Both the position numbers and the translations under genes were made by a program. From positions 248,001 through 312,000 of the forward strand of contig MEFP01000019.1 of NCBI GenBank assembly GCA_001725155.1: a stretch of 64,000 nucleotides of DNA. Reading direction: 5' to 3'. The stretch's first letter is position 1, and each line of letters starts with the position of its first letter. The notes under the pieces were generated by a model. It saw only the letters and a program-made list of their open reading frames with translations, searched no databases and was not told the origin of the DNA. Positions 9,648-18,905 of the stretch are shown here, piece after piece. Origin of the DNA: Lysobacteraceae bacterium SCN 69-320 (GTDB lineage Bacteria > Pseudomonadota > Gammaproteobacteria > Xanthomonadales > Rhodanobacteraceae).

Positions 9648-10135
9648 CAGATCACCCAGCGGCCGTCGCGCAGCCGCGGACGCTGCGGCATGACGCGTTC
9701 GAAGCTCAGGTGCTCGGTGACCTCCTCGAGACTGTCGGGCATGGTCAGCGAGCCGCCGATGAACACGACCTTGCGTTCATTGCCGCCCTTGGCCCGGCCT
9801 ATCTGGCGCAGCAGGCCGATGTTCGGCGGGCGCAGATGGCCTTCGGCCTCGACGAAAAGATAGATGCCGAAATGCATGCTCTGCAGGATGTAGCGCAGCG
9901 CGTCGGCCATGCGCTTGGAGCCCGGCACTCGCACCTCGCCCTCGCGCAGCGAGCTGATGCCGATGTCGTCCTGCCACTGATAGATGGACTGGCCGCTGCG
10001 CAGCGCGAACTGGCGGAACTGGGCGACCACGTCGGCGATGTCGGTGGTCTCGACCACGACGACGTTCTGCTTCGACGCGATGATGCGGTCGAACAGGCGG
10101 GCGCTCAGATGGCTGTCGCTGGTTTCCACGTTCAC
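9647..10135 (-). CDS. Ycf46 N-terminal-domain-like protein, no ATPase domain
   Basis: A 162-residue soluble protein that I cannot assign to a named bacterial gene. Its pattern resembles the N-terminal portion of Ycf46-type AAA ATPases: a 'VVVVETTDIADVVAQ' strand-helix, YQWQDDIG, a short loop, IYLFVEAEGHLRPPNI, then a helix and KVVFIGGSLTMPDSLEE. The AAA module that follows in Ycf46 is missing; instead the stop overlaps the start of the GGDEF/EAL gene, which implies translational coupling and a shared role. The similarity is from pattern reading only. The gene heads a transcript divergent from the FadJ-like gene. Confidence 0.75.
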   Translation of the reverse strand: MNVETSDSHLSARLFDRIIASKQNVVVVETTDIADVVAQFRQFALRSGQSIYQWQDDIGISSLREGEVRVPGSKRMADALRYILQSMHFGIYLFVEAEGHLRPPNIGLLRQIGRAKGGNERKVVFIGGSLTMPDSLEEVTEHLSFERVMPQRPRLRDGRWVI

Positions 10136-10263
10136 GCGTTGAAGACCGCCCCTTGCATGTCCCTACGTTGCGACTGCGGCAGACATTATCCCGCTGACCG
10201 CGGATTGACCAGAGGCGCGGCCAGCACGGATCATAGCCCGCCCAACCTGCTGCCGGCCGCGCC

Positions 10264-12300
10264 ATGTTCGAAGGACTTCGCTTCTCCCACTGGAAGACCG
10301 AGCGCGGCAGCGACGGCATCGTCGTGCTGAGCTTCGACCGGGCCGGCTCCAGCGTCAATACGTTCTCGCGCGCAGTGCTCGACGAACTCGGCGAGATCAT
10401 CGAACGCCTCTCGATCGAGCCGCCCAAGGGCGTCATCGTCCGTTCGGCCAAGAGCGCGGGCTTCATCGCCGGCGCCGACATCCGCGAATTCGAACAGTAC
10501 GAGAAGACCGGCTCGGTGCTCGAGTCGATCCAGAACGGCCAGCGCGTGTTCGAGCGCTTCGCCCGCCTGCCCTGCCGCACGGTTGCGGCGATCCACGGCC
10601 ACTGCATGGGCGGCGGCACCGAGCTGTCGCTGGCCTGCCGCTACCGCGTCGCCAGCCGCGACCCGTCGACCCGGATCGGTCTGCCCGAGGTCAAGCTCGG
10701 CATCTTCCCGGGCTGGGGCGGCAGCGCCCGGCTGCCCTACCTGATCGGCGCGCCGGCCGCGCTGGAATTCATGCTCAGCGGCCGCAACGCCTCGGCCGAG
10801 AACGCCCGCGCCCTGGGCCTCGTCGACGCGCTGGCCTCGCCGGAACTGCTCGTGGAAAAGGCCCGCGAGCTGATCCTGCATCCGCCGACGCGACCGCTGA
10901 AGCAGCGCGCGCTGGCCTGGATCACCAATATCTGGCCGGTGCGCCAGGTGCTCGCGCCGATGATTCGCAAGCAGACCGCGGCCAAGGCCAATCCGTCCCA
11001 CTATCCGGCGCCGTTCGCACTGATCGAGACCTGGCGCCGCGGCGGCGCCCTCGGCAAGCGCCTGAACAACGAGGCGCGCGCGGTGGCCAAGCTCGCGCAG
11101 ACCTCCACGGCGCGCAACCTGATCCGCGTGTTCTTCCTGCAGGAACAGCTCAAGGGGCTCGGCGGCGGCGTGGCCCACGGCATTGATCATGTCCACGTGG
11201 TCGGCGCCGGCGTCATGGGCGGCGACATCGCGGCCTGGTGCGCGCTGCGCGGCTTCCAGGTCACCTTGCAGGACCGCGAGATGAAATACGTACAGCCCGC
11301 GCTGGACCGCGCGCGCGAGCTGTACACCAAGCGCCTGAAGACGCCCGAACGCATCAATCCGGCGCTGGAGCGCCTGCAGGCCGATGTCGCCGGCAGCGGC
11401 GTGGCCAAGGCTGACCTCGTCATCGAGGCGATCTACGAGAACCTCGAAGCCAAGCGCGCGCTGTACGCCCAGGTCGAAGCCCAGTTCCACGAGGGCGAAC
11501 TGCTCGCGACGAATACCTCGAGCATCCCGCTGGATCAGCTCAGCACCGGGCTCGCACGGCCGCAACTTTTCCTCGGCCTGCATTTTTTCAACCCCGTCGC
11601 GCTGATGCCGCTGGTCGAGGTCGTGACCCACGACGGCCTCGACCCCGAAGCGGCGAAGCGCGCACTGGCCTTCTGCAAGGCCATCGACAAGCTGCCCGTG
11701 CCGGTCAGAAGCTCGCCGGGCTTCCTCGTCAACCGCATCCTGATGCCCTACCTGCTCGAAGCCATGACCTTGTACAGCGAAGGCGTGCCGGGTCCGGTGC
11801 TGGACAAGGCGGCCAGGAAGTTCGGCATGCCGATGGGGCCGATCGAGCTGGCCGACACGGTGGGCCTCGACGTCTGCGCCTCGGTCGGCAAGATCCTCGC
11901 CGAATTCCTCGGTCTGGACCTGCCCAAGGGGATGGAAGCGCTGCTCGAATCGGGCAAGCGCGGCAAGAAGGACGGCCAGGGTTTCTACATCTGGAAGGAC
12001 GGCAAGCCGGACAAGCCGCAGGTCGACCCGAACTACGAGGCGCCGGCCGACATCACCGAGCGCATGATCCTGCCGATGCTCAACGAGTCGGTGGCCTGCC
12101 TGGCCGAGGGCGTGGTCGAGAATGCCGACCTGCTCGATGCCGGCGTCATCTTCGGCACCGGCTTCGCGCCGTTCCGCGGCGGCCCGATCGCGCACATTCG
12201 CAGCGAAGGTGCGGCCGCGGTCAAGGCCCAGCTCGAAACGCTGGCCAGCCGTTACGGCAAGCGCTTCGCGCCGAAGGACGGCTGGGACCGGATAGGCTGA
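10264..12300 (+). CDS. fadJ: Bifunctional enoyl-CoA hydratase / 3-hydroxyacyl-CoA dehydrogenase
   Basis: A 678-residue fusion for fatty-acid beta-oxidation. The N-terminal crotonase domain has an oxyanion-type GAD motif (IAGADIREF) and the two catalytic glutamates Glu120 (HCMGGGTE) and Glu142 (LPEVKLG). The NAD-binding dehydrogenase half begins near residue 314 with VVGAGVMGGD and contains HFFNPV with the catalytic His. Its length and motifs fit the FadB/FadJ alpha subunit; no thiolase partner lies beside it, so FadJ versus FadB is not settled. It is transcribed divergently from the c-di-GMP pair, with 128 bases between them. Confidence 0.88.
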   Translation: MFEGLRFSHWKTERGSDGIVVLSFDRAGSSVNTFSRAVLDELGEIIERLSIEPPKGVIVRSAKSAGFIAGADIREFEQYEKTGSVLESIQNGQRVFERFARLPCRTVAAIHGHCMGGGTELSLACRYRVASRDPSTRIGLPEVKLGIFPGWGGSARLPYLIGAPAALEFMLSGRNASAENARALGLVDALASPELLVEKARELILHPPTRPLKQRALAWITNIWPVRQVLAPMIRKQTAAKANPSHYPAPFALIETWRRGGALGKRLNNEARAVAKLAQTSTARNLIRVFFLQEQLKGLGGGVAHGIDHVHVVGAGVMGGDIAAWCALRGFQVTLQDREMKYVQPALDRARELYTKRLKTPERINPALERLQADVAGSGVAKADLVIEAIYENLEAKRALYAQVEAQFHEGELLATNTSSIPLDQLSTGLARPQLFLGLHFFNPVALMPLVEVVTHDGLDPEAAKRALAFCKAIDKLPVPVRSSPGFLVNRILMPYLLEAMTLYSEGVPGPVLDKAARKFGMPMGPIELADTVGLDVCASVGKILAEFLGLDLPKGMEALLESGKRGKKDGQGFYIWKDGKPDKPQVDPNYEAPADITERMILPMLNESVACLAEGVVENADLLDAGVIFGTGFAPFRGGPIAHIRSEGAAAVKAQLETLASRYGKRFAPKDGWDRIG

Positions 12301-12660
12301 CCGGTCGCCCCCGTCTCCTCTGATCGCAGAGGGACTGACGGCCCGGAATGCGGCCCCGCGTTTTCGCTGAAGACGCGGGTTCGATCGTGCAGGCGGCCAG
12401 TCCCGCCGGCTGCTTTTCCGTCACCCCCGCGCGCGGTTCGCGTCTGGAGGTAGGGCTTCAGCGCCGCCGGTGCCGCCCTCCGGCACTCCGCGACGATCCG
12501 GACGAAGACCCGATGGCTTTTCGCAGCGTGATGGACGCGGCGCTGCACTATAGGCCGGAGGCCACGAACCAGTACCGTCATTGCTCGCCGAAGCAGCTGC
12601 CGCGCCGCGGCTGTCGCTCGCCGTTCGGCCGCCGAATTCGCGGGCGGCCAAGGCCTTTTC
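12301..12660. other. Convergent intergenic region with hairpins
   Basis: The 360 bases separate the converging fadJ-like and panE-like genes. Two stem-loops are visible: CCTCTG/CAGAGG at 12317-12332 and a 10-bp stem (arms 12355-12364 and 12370-12379, one G-U pair). Either could end the plus-strand transcript. No gene is supported. Confidence 0.5.
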
Positions 12661-13572
12661 TCAGCGCCGTCCCGCCTCGTAAACCCGCAGATGCGTCGCG
12701 GCCGCGCGCAGCAGCGGCAGATCCAGCCCGTCGCCACGGGCGATCAGGTCGCCGATGATGTGCTCGCACTCGGTCGCGCCGCCGCGCTGCAGGTCGCGCA
12801 GCATGGAGGCCTTCAGCGGCGATCCGGGCGTGGTCAGTATCGCGAGCGCGTCGGCCCGGGCCGGATCGGCGATCGGGTGGCCGGCCGCCGCGGCGACGGC
12901 GCAGGCTTCCGCATGACAGCGGTGCAGCAGCGCCAGGCCGTCCGGCGTCGCGGCGATCTCGCCGATGGAACCGCGCATCAGGCAGGTCATGGCTGCCAGG
13001 GTCGCGAGGAACGCGAATTTTTCCCACATCGCGTCGACGATGCGCTCGCTGCGGTGCACTTCCGCCGGTGCAGCAAGCAACGCCGGCGTCAATGCATCCA
13101 GGCACGCATCGGGCTCGGCGCCGCGCACGCCGAAGGTCAGCCGGTGCGGCTGGCCCATGTGCAGCACACTGCCGTCGGGCTGCAAGGTCACCGAGATATG
13201 GCACAGGCCGCCGAGCACGCGGGTCGCGCCGAACGCGAGATCGAGGACGTCGAGATGGCGCAGGCCGTTGAGCAGCGGCAGCACGCGGCTGTCGGCGCCG
13301 ACGGCCGGTGCGATCGCTGCGAGCGCGGTGTCGAGGTCGTAGGCCTTGCAGGCCAGCAGAATCAGATCGAAGTGGCGGCCGGCCGGGAGGCTGGTCAAGA
13401 CGTCGACGGCACCGGAAAAATCGCCATGCGGGCTCAGCACGCGCAGGCCGTCCTGGCGCAGCCGCTCGGCCCGGGCCGGACGCACGAGGAACGACACCGC
13501 ACAGCCGGACTGGATCAGGCGGGCGCCGAAGTAGGCGCCGGTTCCGCCGGCGCCGAGGACCAGTACCTGCAT
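12661..13572 (-). CDS. panE: Ketopantoate reductase family protein (PanE/ApbA)
   Basis: A 303-residue NADPH-dependent reductase. It begins with the dinucleotide-binding motif VLVLGAGGTGAYFGARL. The C-terminal half carries WEKFAFLATLAAMTCLMRG, equivalent to the family's conserved KF..N region, and the later PGSPLKASMLRDLQRGGATECEHIIGDL block with the Ser and Glu that bind the substrate. Family members reduce 2-dehydropantoate in pantothenate synthesis, but paralogues act on other keto acids, so the symbol is tentative. ATG 13572 overlaps the pilZ stop (TGATG); GTG 13575 is possible. Confidence 0.8.
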   Translation of the reverse strand: MQVLVLGAGGTGAYFGARLIQSGCAVSFLVRPARAERLRQDGLRVLSPHGDFSGAVDVLTSLPAGRHFDLILLACKAYDLDTALAAIAPAVGADSRVLPLLNGLRHLDVLDLAFGATRVLGGLCHISVTLQPDGSVLHMGQPHRLTFGVRGAEPDACLDALTPALLAAPAEVHRSERIVDAMWEKFAFLATLAAMTCLMRGSIGEIAATPDGLALLHRCHAEACAVAAAAGHPIADPARADALAILTTPGSPLKASMLRDLQRGGATECEHIIGDLIARGDGLDLPLLRAAATHLRVYEAGRR

Positions 13573-13937
13573 CACATCGTATGGGTCGGACGGTCCGACC
13601 CGAGGATGCCGGCAAGTATGGACTCGATCTTGGTCCGCGCGGCGTCGCCGTCGGCGGACTCGTTGAACTGCACGCCGATGCCGGCCGTGCGATTGCCCTG
13701 GGCACCCGGCGGCGTGATCCAGACCACCTTGCCGGCGACCGGCAGGCGATCCTTTTCTTCCATCAGGGTCAGCAGGATGAACACTTCGTCGCCGAGCGAA
13801 TAACGCTTGGCGGTCGGCACGAACAGGCCGCCATGCTTCACGAACGGCATGTAGGCGTTGTACAGCGCGCCGCGGTCCTTGATCGCCAGCGACAGGATGC
13901 CCTGCCGCGGCATGCCGCCCATTGCCGGGGTTGCCAT
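13572..13937 (-). CDS. pilZ: Type IV pilus PilZ protein
   Basis: A 121-residue single-domain PilZ protein, the size of P. aeruginosa PilZ (118 residues), which is needed for type IV pilus biogenesis. This subtype lacks the RxxxR / D/NxSxxG c-di-GMP-binding motif, and I do not see one here. ATG 13937 has a perfect AGGAGG eight bases upstream. It sits immediately after holB, its standard place in the tmk-holB-pilZ arrangement. Confidence 0.93.
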   Translation of the reverse strand: MATPAMGGMPRQGILSLAIKDRGALYNAYMPFVKHGGLFVPTAKRYSLGDEVFILLTLMEEKDRLPVAGKVVWITPPGAQGNRTAGIGVQFNESADGDAARTKIESILAGILGSDRPTHTM

Positions 13938-13938
13938 A

Positions 13939-14907
13939 TCACGCCCTCCTTGCGGCCGGCGCCAATGCGCGCCAGGCCAGCAGCAATTCCAACAGAAGCA
14001 GTTCGCTGCGCACCGGGGTACGCAGTTGCTCGCGCACCCGGCCCGCCTCACGGAACCATTGCGCTAGCTTGTTGAAATCGCTGATGGCGGTCAAGGCAAG
14101 CGGGCCGCGCGCGGCGCGCGCCTGCGCCGCGGCCTCGGCCTGCGCCAGCTGTGCGGCGAACCAGCAGCGCCGTTCGGCCTCGCTCTTGGCCCAGCGATTG
14201 GCGATTTCCGCCGGCACCGCCTTGCGTGCCCAGAGATTGGCCAGGTCGCTGGCCACTTCGGTGCGCAGCGCAAGACCGCCGCCGCGCGCGAGTTCCAGGG
14301 CCAGGCCCGGATTGCCGGCGGCGGCCTCCAGCGCCTGCGCCGCACCGTCGACGCCCTGGCGCTTGAGCCAGGCCATGGCCTCGGCCGCGTTCGGCAGGCC
14401 GAAATCCAGGCGCTGGCAGCGCGAGCGGATCGTCGCGGGCAGGCGCGCGAACTGGTCGCTGACCAGGATCATGACCGTGCCGGCGCCGGGCTCCTCCAGA
14501 GTCTTGAGCAGCGCGTTGGCCGCCGCGGTGTTCATGAGATCGGCCGGGTCGATCAGCGCGACCTGATGGCCGCCGAACTGCGCGGTCATGGACAGACGCT
14601 GCGACAGCACGCGGATCTGCTCCACGACGATCTCGGTACGCAGGGTCTTGCCGTCATCGCGCAGTTCCAGATTCAGCTCGATCCGGTCCGGATGGCTGCC
14701 GGCGGCGACGAGCAGGCAGCTGCGGCAGCTGCCACAGGCGCTGTCGCCGGGGTTCTCGCAGAGCAGCAGCGCGGCCAGCGCGGCACCGAACGCGCGCTTG
14801 CCGAGACCGGCCGGACCGGCCAGCAGCAGCGCATGCGGCATCGCGCCGCGGCGCCGGCGCTCGAGCACATTGTTCCAGAGTGGACGATTCCATTCGGCAA
14901 TGCTCAT
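13939..14907 (-). CDS. holB: DNA polymerase III delta' subunit
   Basis: A 322-residue clamp-loader subunit. Seen are a P-loop-like GPAGLGKRAF, the four-cysteine zinc module (CENPGDSACGSCRSC), an SRC motif (IRSRCQRLDF) and the ALLKTLEEP helix shared with DnaX. The P-loop is GPAGLGKR rather than GKT/S, as expected for the non-hydrolysing delta' subunit. ATG 14907 overlaps the tmk stop. Confidence 0.94.
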   Translation of the reverse strand: MSIAEWNRPLWNNVLERRRRGAMPHALLLAGPAGLGKRAFGAALAALLLCENPGDSACGSCRSCLLVAAGSHPDRIELNLELRDDGKTLRTEIVVEQIRVLSQRLSMTAQFGGHQVALIDPADLMNTAAANALLKTLEEPGAGTVMILVSDQFARLPATIRSRCQRLDFGLPNAAEAMAWLKRQGVDGAAQALEAAAGNPGLALELARGGGLALRTEVASDLANLWARKAVPAEIANRWAKSEAERRCWFAAQLAQAEAAAQARAARGPLALTAISDFNKLAQWFREAGRVREQLRTPVRSELLLLELLLAWRALAPAARRA

Positions 14908-15551
14908 GCGGCGCCCCGCTGCGCGATGAAGGCGCCGAGCACGGCGTCGACCTGATCCAGCACCTCGACCAGCGGCCGGCTCGCGTCGATCACGCGGAAA
15001 CGCGCCGGATCGGCCGCGGCGCGCGCGCGGTAGGCGGCACGCACGCGCTCGAAGAAATCCTCGCGCTCCTGCTCGATGCGGTCGGCCGTGCCGCCGCGCG
15101 CGCCCGCGCGGGCCAGGCCCTGGGCGACCGGCAGATCCAGCAGCAGGGTCAGATCCGGACGCAGGCCGTCGGCGGCCCACTGCTCGAGATCGGCGATGCG
15201 CGCCTCGGGCTGGCCACGGCCACCGCCCTGGTAGGCGAAGCTCGCATCGGTGAAACGGTCGCTGAGCACCCAGCGGCCGGCCGCAAGCGCCGGCGCGATC
15301 TGCTCGCGCACGAGTTGGGCGCGCGCGGCGAACATCAGCAACAGTTCGGTCTCGGCGCAGAGGCCGCGATAGGCCGGATCGAGCAGCAGCCCGCGTATCG
15401 CCTCGCCGGCCAGGGTGCCGCCGGGCTCGCGCGTGAACAGCGCGTCGATGCCGGCGACCGCCAGACGCTCGCGCACCTTGCCGAGCACGGTGCTCTTGCC
15501 GGCACCCTCGCCGCCTTCGAGCGTGATGAAGCCGCCGCGGCGCGTGCTCAT
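14904..15551 (-). CDS. tmk: Thymidylate kinase
   Basis: A 215-residue kinase converting dTMP to dTDP. The P-loop GGEGAGKST, the DR motif (VLSDRFTDASFAYQG) and the LID region RGGTADRIEQE are present. The gene overlaps both neighbours by four bases (mltG upstream, holB downstream), so expression is coupled. Confidence 0.97.
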   Translation of the reverse strand: MSTRRGGFITLEGGEGAGKSTVLGKVRERLAVAGIDALFTREPGGTLAGEAIRGLLLDPAYRGLCAETELLLMFAARAQLVREQIAPALAAGRWVLSDRFTDASFAYQGGGRGQPEARIADLEQWAADGLRPDLTLLLDLPVAQGLARAGARGGTADRIEQEREDFFERVRAAYRARAAADPARFRVIDASRPLVEVLDQVDAVLGAFIAQRGAA

Positions 15552-16609
15552 GGATTGCGCCGCAGCTGGTAGCGCGCGACCGCGCGGTTGTGCGCGTCCA
15601 GATCGGCGCTGAACTCGTGCGAGCCGTCGCCGCGCGCAACGAAATACAGCGCGTTGCCGGGCGCCGGCTGCACCGCCGCGCGCAGCGCGGCCACTCCCGG
15701 CAGCGCGATCGGCGTCGGCGGCAGGCCGGTACGCGTATAGGTGTTGTACGGCGTGTCGGTTTCCAGGTCGCGCCGGCGCAGGTTGCCGTCGAAGCTCGCG
15801 CCGAGGCCGTAGATCACGCTCGGATCGGTCTGCAGTTTCATGCCCAGGCGCAGGCGGCGCGCGAACACGCCGGCGATCTGCGGACGCTCCTCGGCCTTGC
15901 CGGTCTCGCGCTCGACGACCGAGGCGAGGATCAGCGCCTGATACGGCGAGTCCAGCGGCAGCTCCGGCGCGCGCGCGGCCCAGACTTCGTCCAGGGTGCG
16001 GCGCATCGCATCAAAGGAACGGCGCAGCACCTGCAGGTCGCTGTCGCCGCGCGTCCAGACATAAGTTTCCGGCAGGAAGCGGCCTTCCGGATGCTCGGCG
16101 CCGGCGCCGAGCTCGCGCATGATCTCGGCATCGGACTGCGTAGTGAGGGTCTGGCGCAGGCCGCTTTCGCCGGCCAGGGCCGTGCGCAGCTGGCGGAAGG
16201 TCCAGCCCTCGACGATCGTGAAGCGGTGCTGGAGCACGTCGCCGATGGACAGGCGCCGCAGCAGCTCGCGCGGCGTGGTTCCCACCGGCACGGCATATTC
16301 GCCGGCGCGCAGGCGCGAGGCCACGCCCATGCGCTGGGCCAGCGCGCGCCAGTACAGATCGTGCGCGTCGCTGAAGCCGGCCTCGTGGATCTGCCGGCGT
16401 ATCGCCGCGAACGAGGCGCCGGCCGGCACGTCGAGCACGGCCGCCGGCTCCACGCGCAGCGGCGCATCGGCGAAGCGGTTCCAGTCCTGCCACAGCAGCC
16501 AGCCGCCGGCGACGAAGCCGAGCAACAGCAGCCAGGCCAGCACACGCAGGGTGCCGGCGCCGCGGCTGTACGTCGCGCCCATGCGGGGCGGATGCCTGAG
16601 CTCATGCAT
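15548..16609 (-). CDS. mltG: Endolytic peptidoglycan transglycosylase MltG
   Basis: A 353-residue inner-membrane enzyme that cleaves nascent glycan strands and sets their length. One transmembrane helix lies at about residues 23-41. The YceG-type catalytic domain shows ILASVVERETG with the catalytic Glu, LQTDPSVIYG, the LPPTPIALPG turn and the end motif YFVARGDGSHEFS. It overlaps pabC by eight bases and tmk by four. Confidence 0.95.
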   Translation of the reverse strand: MHELRHPPRMGATYSRGAGTLRVLAWLLLLGFVAGGWLLWQDWNRFADAPLRVEPAAVLDVPAGASFAAIRRQIHEAGFSDAHDLYWRALAQRMGVASRLRAGEYAVPVGTTPRELLRRLSIGDVLQHRFTIVEGWTFRQLRTALAGESGLRQTLTTQSDAEIMRELGAGAEHPEGRFLPETYVWTRGDSDLQVLRRSFDAMRRTLDEVWAARAPELPLDSPYQALILASVVERETGKAEERPQIAGVFARRLRLGMKLQTDPSVIYGLGASFDGNLRRRDLETDTPYNTYTRTGLPPTPIALPGVAALRAAVQPAPGNALYFVARGDGSHEFSADLDAHNRAVARYQLRRNP

Positions 16610-17426
16610 GGTCCGCTTCCATCAGTCCCGCCGCGCGCCATTGCGCCTGCAGCTCGCGGGCGACCGGACCCGGCGCGAACGGCGTCGCGTCGATGGACGC
16701 GACCGGCAGGATGCCGCGCAGGCTCGAGGTCAGGAACACTTCGTCGGCTCGCATCAGTTCTTCCCAGGTCAGCCGCTCGATCGCGGTCTCGCGCCGCGCC
16801 AGCACTTCGGCGCGCGCGACGCCGGCGACGCCGCACTCGTCCACGGCCGGCGTATGCAGGCGCCCACCATGGACCGCAAACAGATTCGCCGCCGTCGCGC
16901 CGATCACATGACCGTCGCGATCGCCGAGCAGACCTTCGGCAACGGCGGCATCGTCCCACTCGGCGCGCGCGAGCACGTTCTCGAGCCGGTTCAGATGCTT
17001 GATCCCGGCCAGCGCGGGCTGCGCGGCGAGACGCAAACGGCAGCAGCGTACCCGGATTCCCCGGGCATACCAATCCGCCGGCACGAGCGGCGCCGCACCG
17101 GCGCTGACGATCCAGCTCGGAGTGGCCCGCGCCGGCGGCGCATAGCCGCGCTCGCCCACGCCGCGCGTCAGGCTGATGCGCACGGCTGCCCGCGCCAGAC
17201 CGGCCGCGGCGCGCACGGCGGTGTCGTGCAGCGCCTGCAATGGCGGCAGCGGCAGGTTCAGCCGTTGCGCGCCGTGCTGCAGCCGCGCCATATGTCGCGG
17301 CCACAACGGTGCGGCGCCGGCGACGAACAGCACGGTCTCGAACAGGCCGTCGCCGTAGAGCAGACCACGGTCCAGCGCAGACACCCGGTCGGCCGCCACG
17401 CCGTCCACGTAGACGCGCGCGCTCAT
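16602..17426 (-). CDS. pabC: Aminodeoxychorismate lyase
   Basis: A 274-residue PLP enzyme that makes 4-aminobenzoate for folate. It is a class IV aminotransferase fold: LDRGLLYGDGLFETVL near the start, the PLP lysine in GIKHLNRLENVLAR, and LTSSLRGILPV near the end. The ATG at 17426 overlaps the stop of pabB, which makes its substrate. A branched-chain aminotransferase-like activity cannot be excluded by sequence, but context strongly favours PabC. Confidence 0.92.
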   Translation of the reverse strand: MSARVYVDGVAADRVSALDRGLLYGDGLFETVLFVAGAAPLWPRHMARLQHGAQRLNLPLPPLQALHDTAVRAAAGLARAAVRISLTRGVGERGYAPPARATPSWIVSAGAAPLVPADWYARGIRVRCCRLRLAAQPALAGIKHLNRLENVLARAEWDDAAVAEGLLGDRDGHVIGATAANLFAVHGGRLHTPAVDECGVAGVARAEVLARRETAIERLTWEELMRADEVFLTSSLRGILPVASIDATPFAPGPVARELQAQWRAAGLMEADHA

Positions 17427-18811
17427 CCGGCCAGGCCCAGCGCGCGCAGCAGACCGCGCGCCTTGTGCCGCGTCTCGTCGAGTTCGCGCGCGGCGTCGGA
17501 GTCGACGACGATGCCGGCGCCGGCGCGCCAGCGCAGCTGCGTGCCGCTCTGCGTGATCGTGCGGATCAGAATGTTCAGATCGAGATCGCCGTCGCGGTTC
17601 AGATAGCCGAACGCACCGGTATAGGCGCCACGGCCGACCTGTTCGAGCTCGGCAATGATCTGCATGCAGCGCACCTTGGGGCAGCCGGTGATGGTGCCGC
17701 CCGGAAACACCGCGCGAATCACCTGGCCCGGCGTCACGCCGGCGCGCAGCAGCGCGCGCACGTTGGAGACGATGTGATGCACATGGGCGTAGGTCTCCAC
17801 GCTCATGAGTTCGTCGACGACGACGCTGCCGGGCCGCGCGACGCGGCCGAGGTCGTTGCGTTCGAGGTCGATCAGCATGACATGCTCGGCGCGCTCCTTC
17901 GGATGGCCGACGAGCTCGCGGATACGCGCCGCATCGTCGTCGCCGGCGAAGCGCGGCCGCGTGCCGGCGATCGGCCGGGTCTGCGCGAGGTCGCCGCGCA
18001 CGTTGACGAGGCGTTCGGGCGAGGACGAGATCACCGCCCAGTCCTGCCCCTGGAACAGTCCGGCGAACGGTGCCGGATTGGCCGCGCGCAGGTTCGCATA
18101 CAGCTGCGCCGGCGCGGTCGCCGCGGCGAGCTGCGCGCGCCATTCGCGCGACAGGTTGACCTGGAACACGTCGCCGGCGCGCAGGTAGTCCTGGATGCGC
18201 GCAACGCCGTCGATGAACGCCGGCGCCGGGTCCTCGTCCAGTGCGTCCAGCGCGAGCGTCTGCGGTACGGGTGCTGCAGCCGCGGCAAGATCGGCCTCGA
18301 CGAGATCGAGCAGCCCCGCCTGCGCGGCTTCGGCCACGAGCACGGTACGTCCGTGCACCCGGTCGACGAGCACGCCGACCGGGCAGCGCAGCGCCACCGC
18401 GCGCGGCAGCGCCGCATCCGGCGCGGCCGGCAGCTGCAGCACGGGCTCAATGAGCGCGGCGAGTTCATAGGCAAGGAATACGGCCCAGCCGCCGCGAAAC
18501 GGCAGCGCGTCGGCTGCCGCCGGTCGCGGCTGACGTTCGGCCTGCCAGCGCCGGTCGAGCGCAGCGAGAAAATCGCGCTCGCCGACAGGCCCCTGTGCAT
18601 CGCGCAGAACGCCGGCCTGATCAAGCACGAGCGCGTCCTGCGGAAACGCCGCGAGCACGTCCCAGCGCGCATTCGCCGCCGTGGCCGCACTCTGCAGCAG
18701 ACAGGGATAGCGCGCCGGCCGCAGCGCGGCCAGCGCAAGCAGATCGTGAGGCGTCGGCAGCTCGCGCGTGACGAGGGCTGCATCGTCGCGCGCGGAAACG
18801 GAAACAGACAC
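17423..18811 (-). CDS. pabB: Aminodeoxychorismate synthase component I
   Basis: A 462-residue chorismate-binding enzyme that aminates chorismate in folate synthesis. The C-terminal domain has IQDYLRAGDVFQVNLSR, RPIAGTRPR, the LIDLERNDLGRV block, and FPGGTITGCPKVR, which distinguish this family. The PIAGTRPR motif fits PabB as well as TrpE-like enzymes; coupling to pabC decides for PabB. No pabA glutaminase gene is in the window. Confidence 0.94.
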   Translation of the reverse strand: MSVSVSARDDAALVTRELPTPHDLLALAALRPARYPCLLQSAATAANARWDVLAAFPQDALVLDQAGVLRDAQGPVGERDFLAALDRRWQAERQPRPAAADALPFRGGWAVFLAYELAALIEPVLQLPAAPDAALPRAVALRCPVGVLVDRVHGRTVLVAEAAQAGLLDLVEADLAAAAAPVPQTLALDALDEDPAPAFIDGVARIQDYLRAGDVFQVNLSREWRAQLAAATAPAQLYANLRAANPAPFAGLFQGQDWAVISSSPERLVNVRGDLAQTRPIAGTRPRFAGDDDAARIRELVGHPKERAEHVMLIDLERNDLGRVARPGSVVVDELMSVETYAHVHHIVSNVRALLRAGVTPGQVIRAVFPGGTITGCPKVRCMQIIAELEQVGRGAYTGAFGYLNRDGDLDLNILIRTITQSGTQLRWRAGAGIVVDSDAARELDETRHKARGLLRALGLAG

Positions 18812-18905
18812 GAGTCAGGCCGGTCCTACGGGAATACCCGCTGCAAGGAAGCGCATCGTACGACGGCGGCCGGCGCCGCGGCGGGCGGCCGCGGCGCCGC
18901 AGGTT

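Noticed and set aside
12348..12758. A plus-strand frame in the fadJ-panE gap
   Set aside because: Low-complexity Arg/Pro-rich composition, overlaps the end of panE on the other strand, no start signal.
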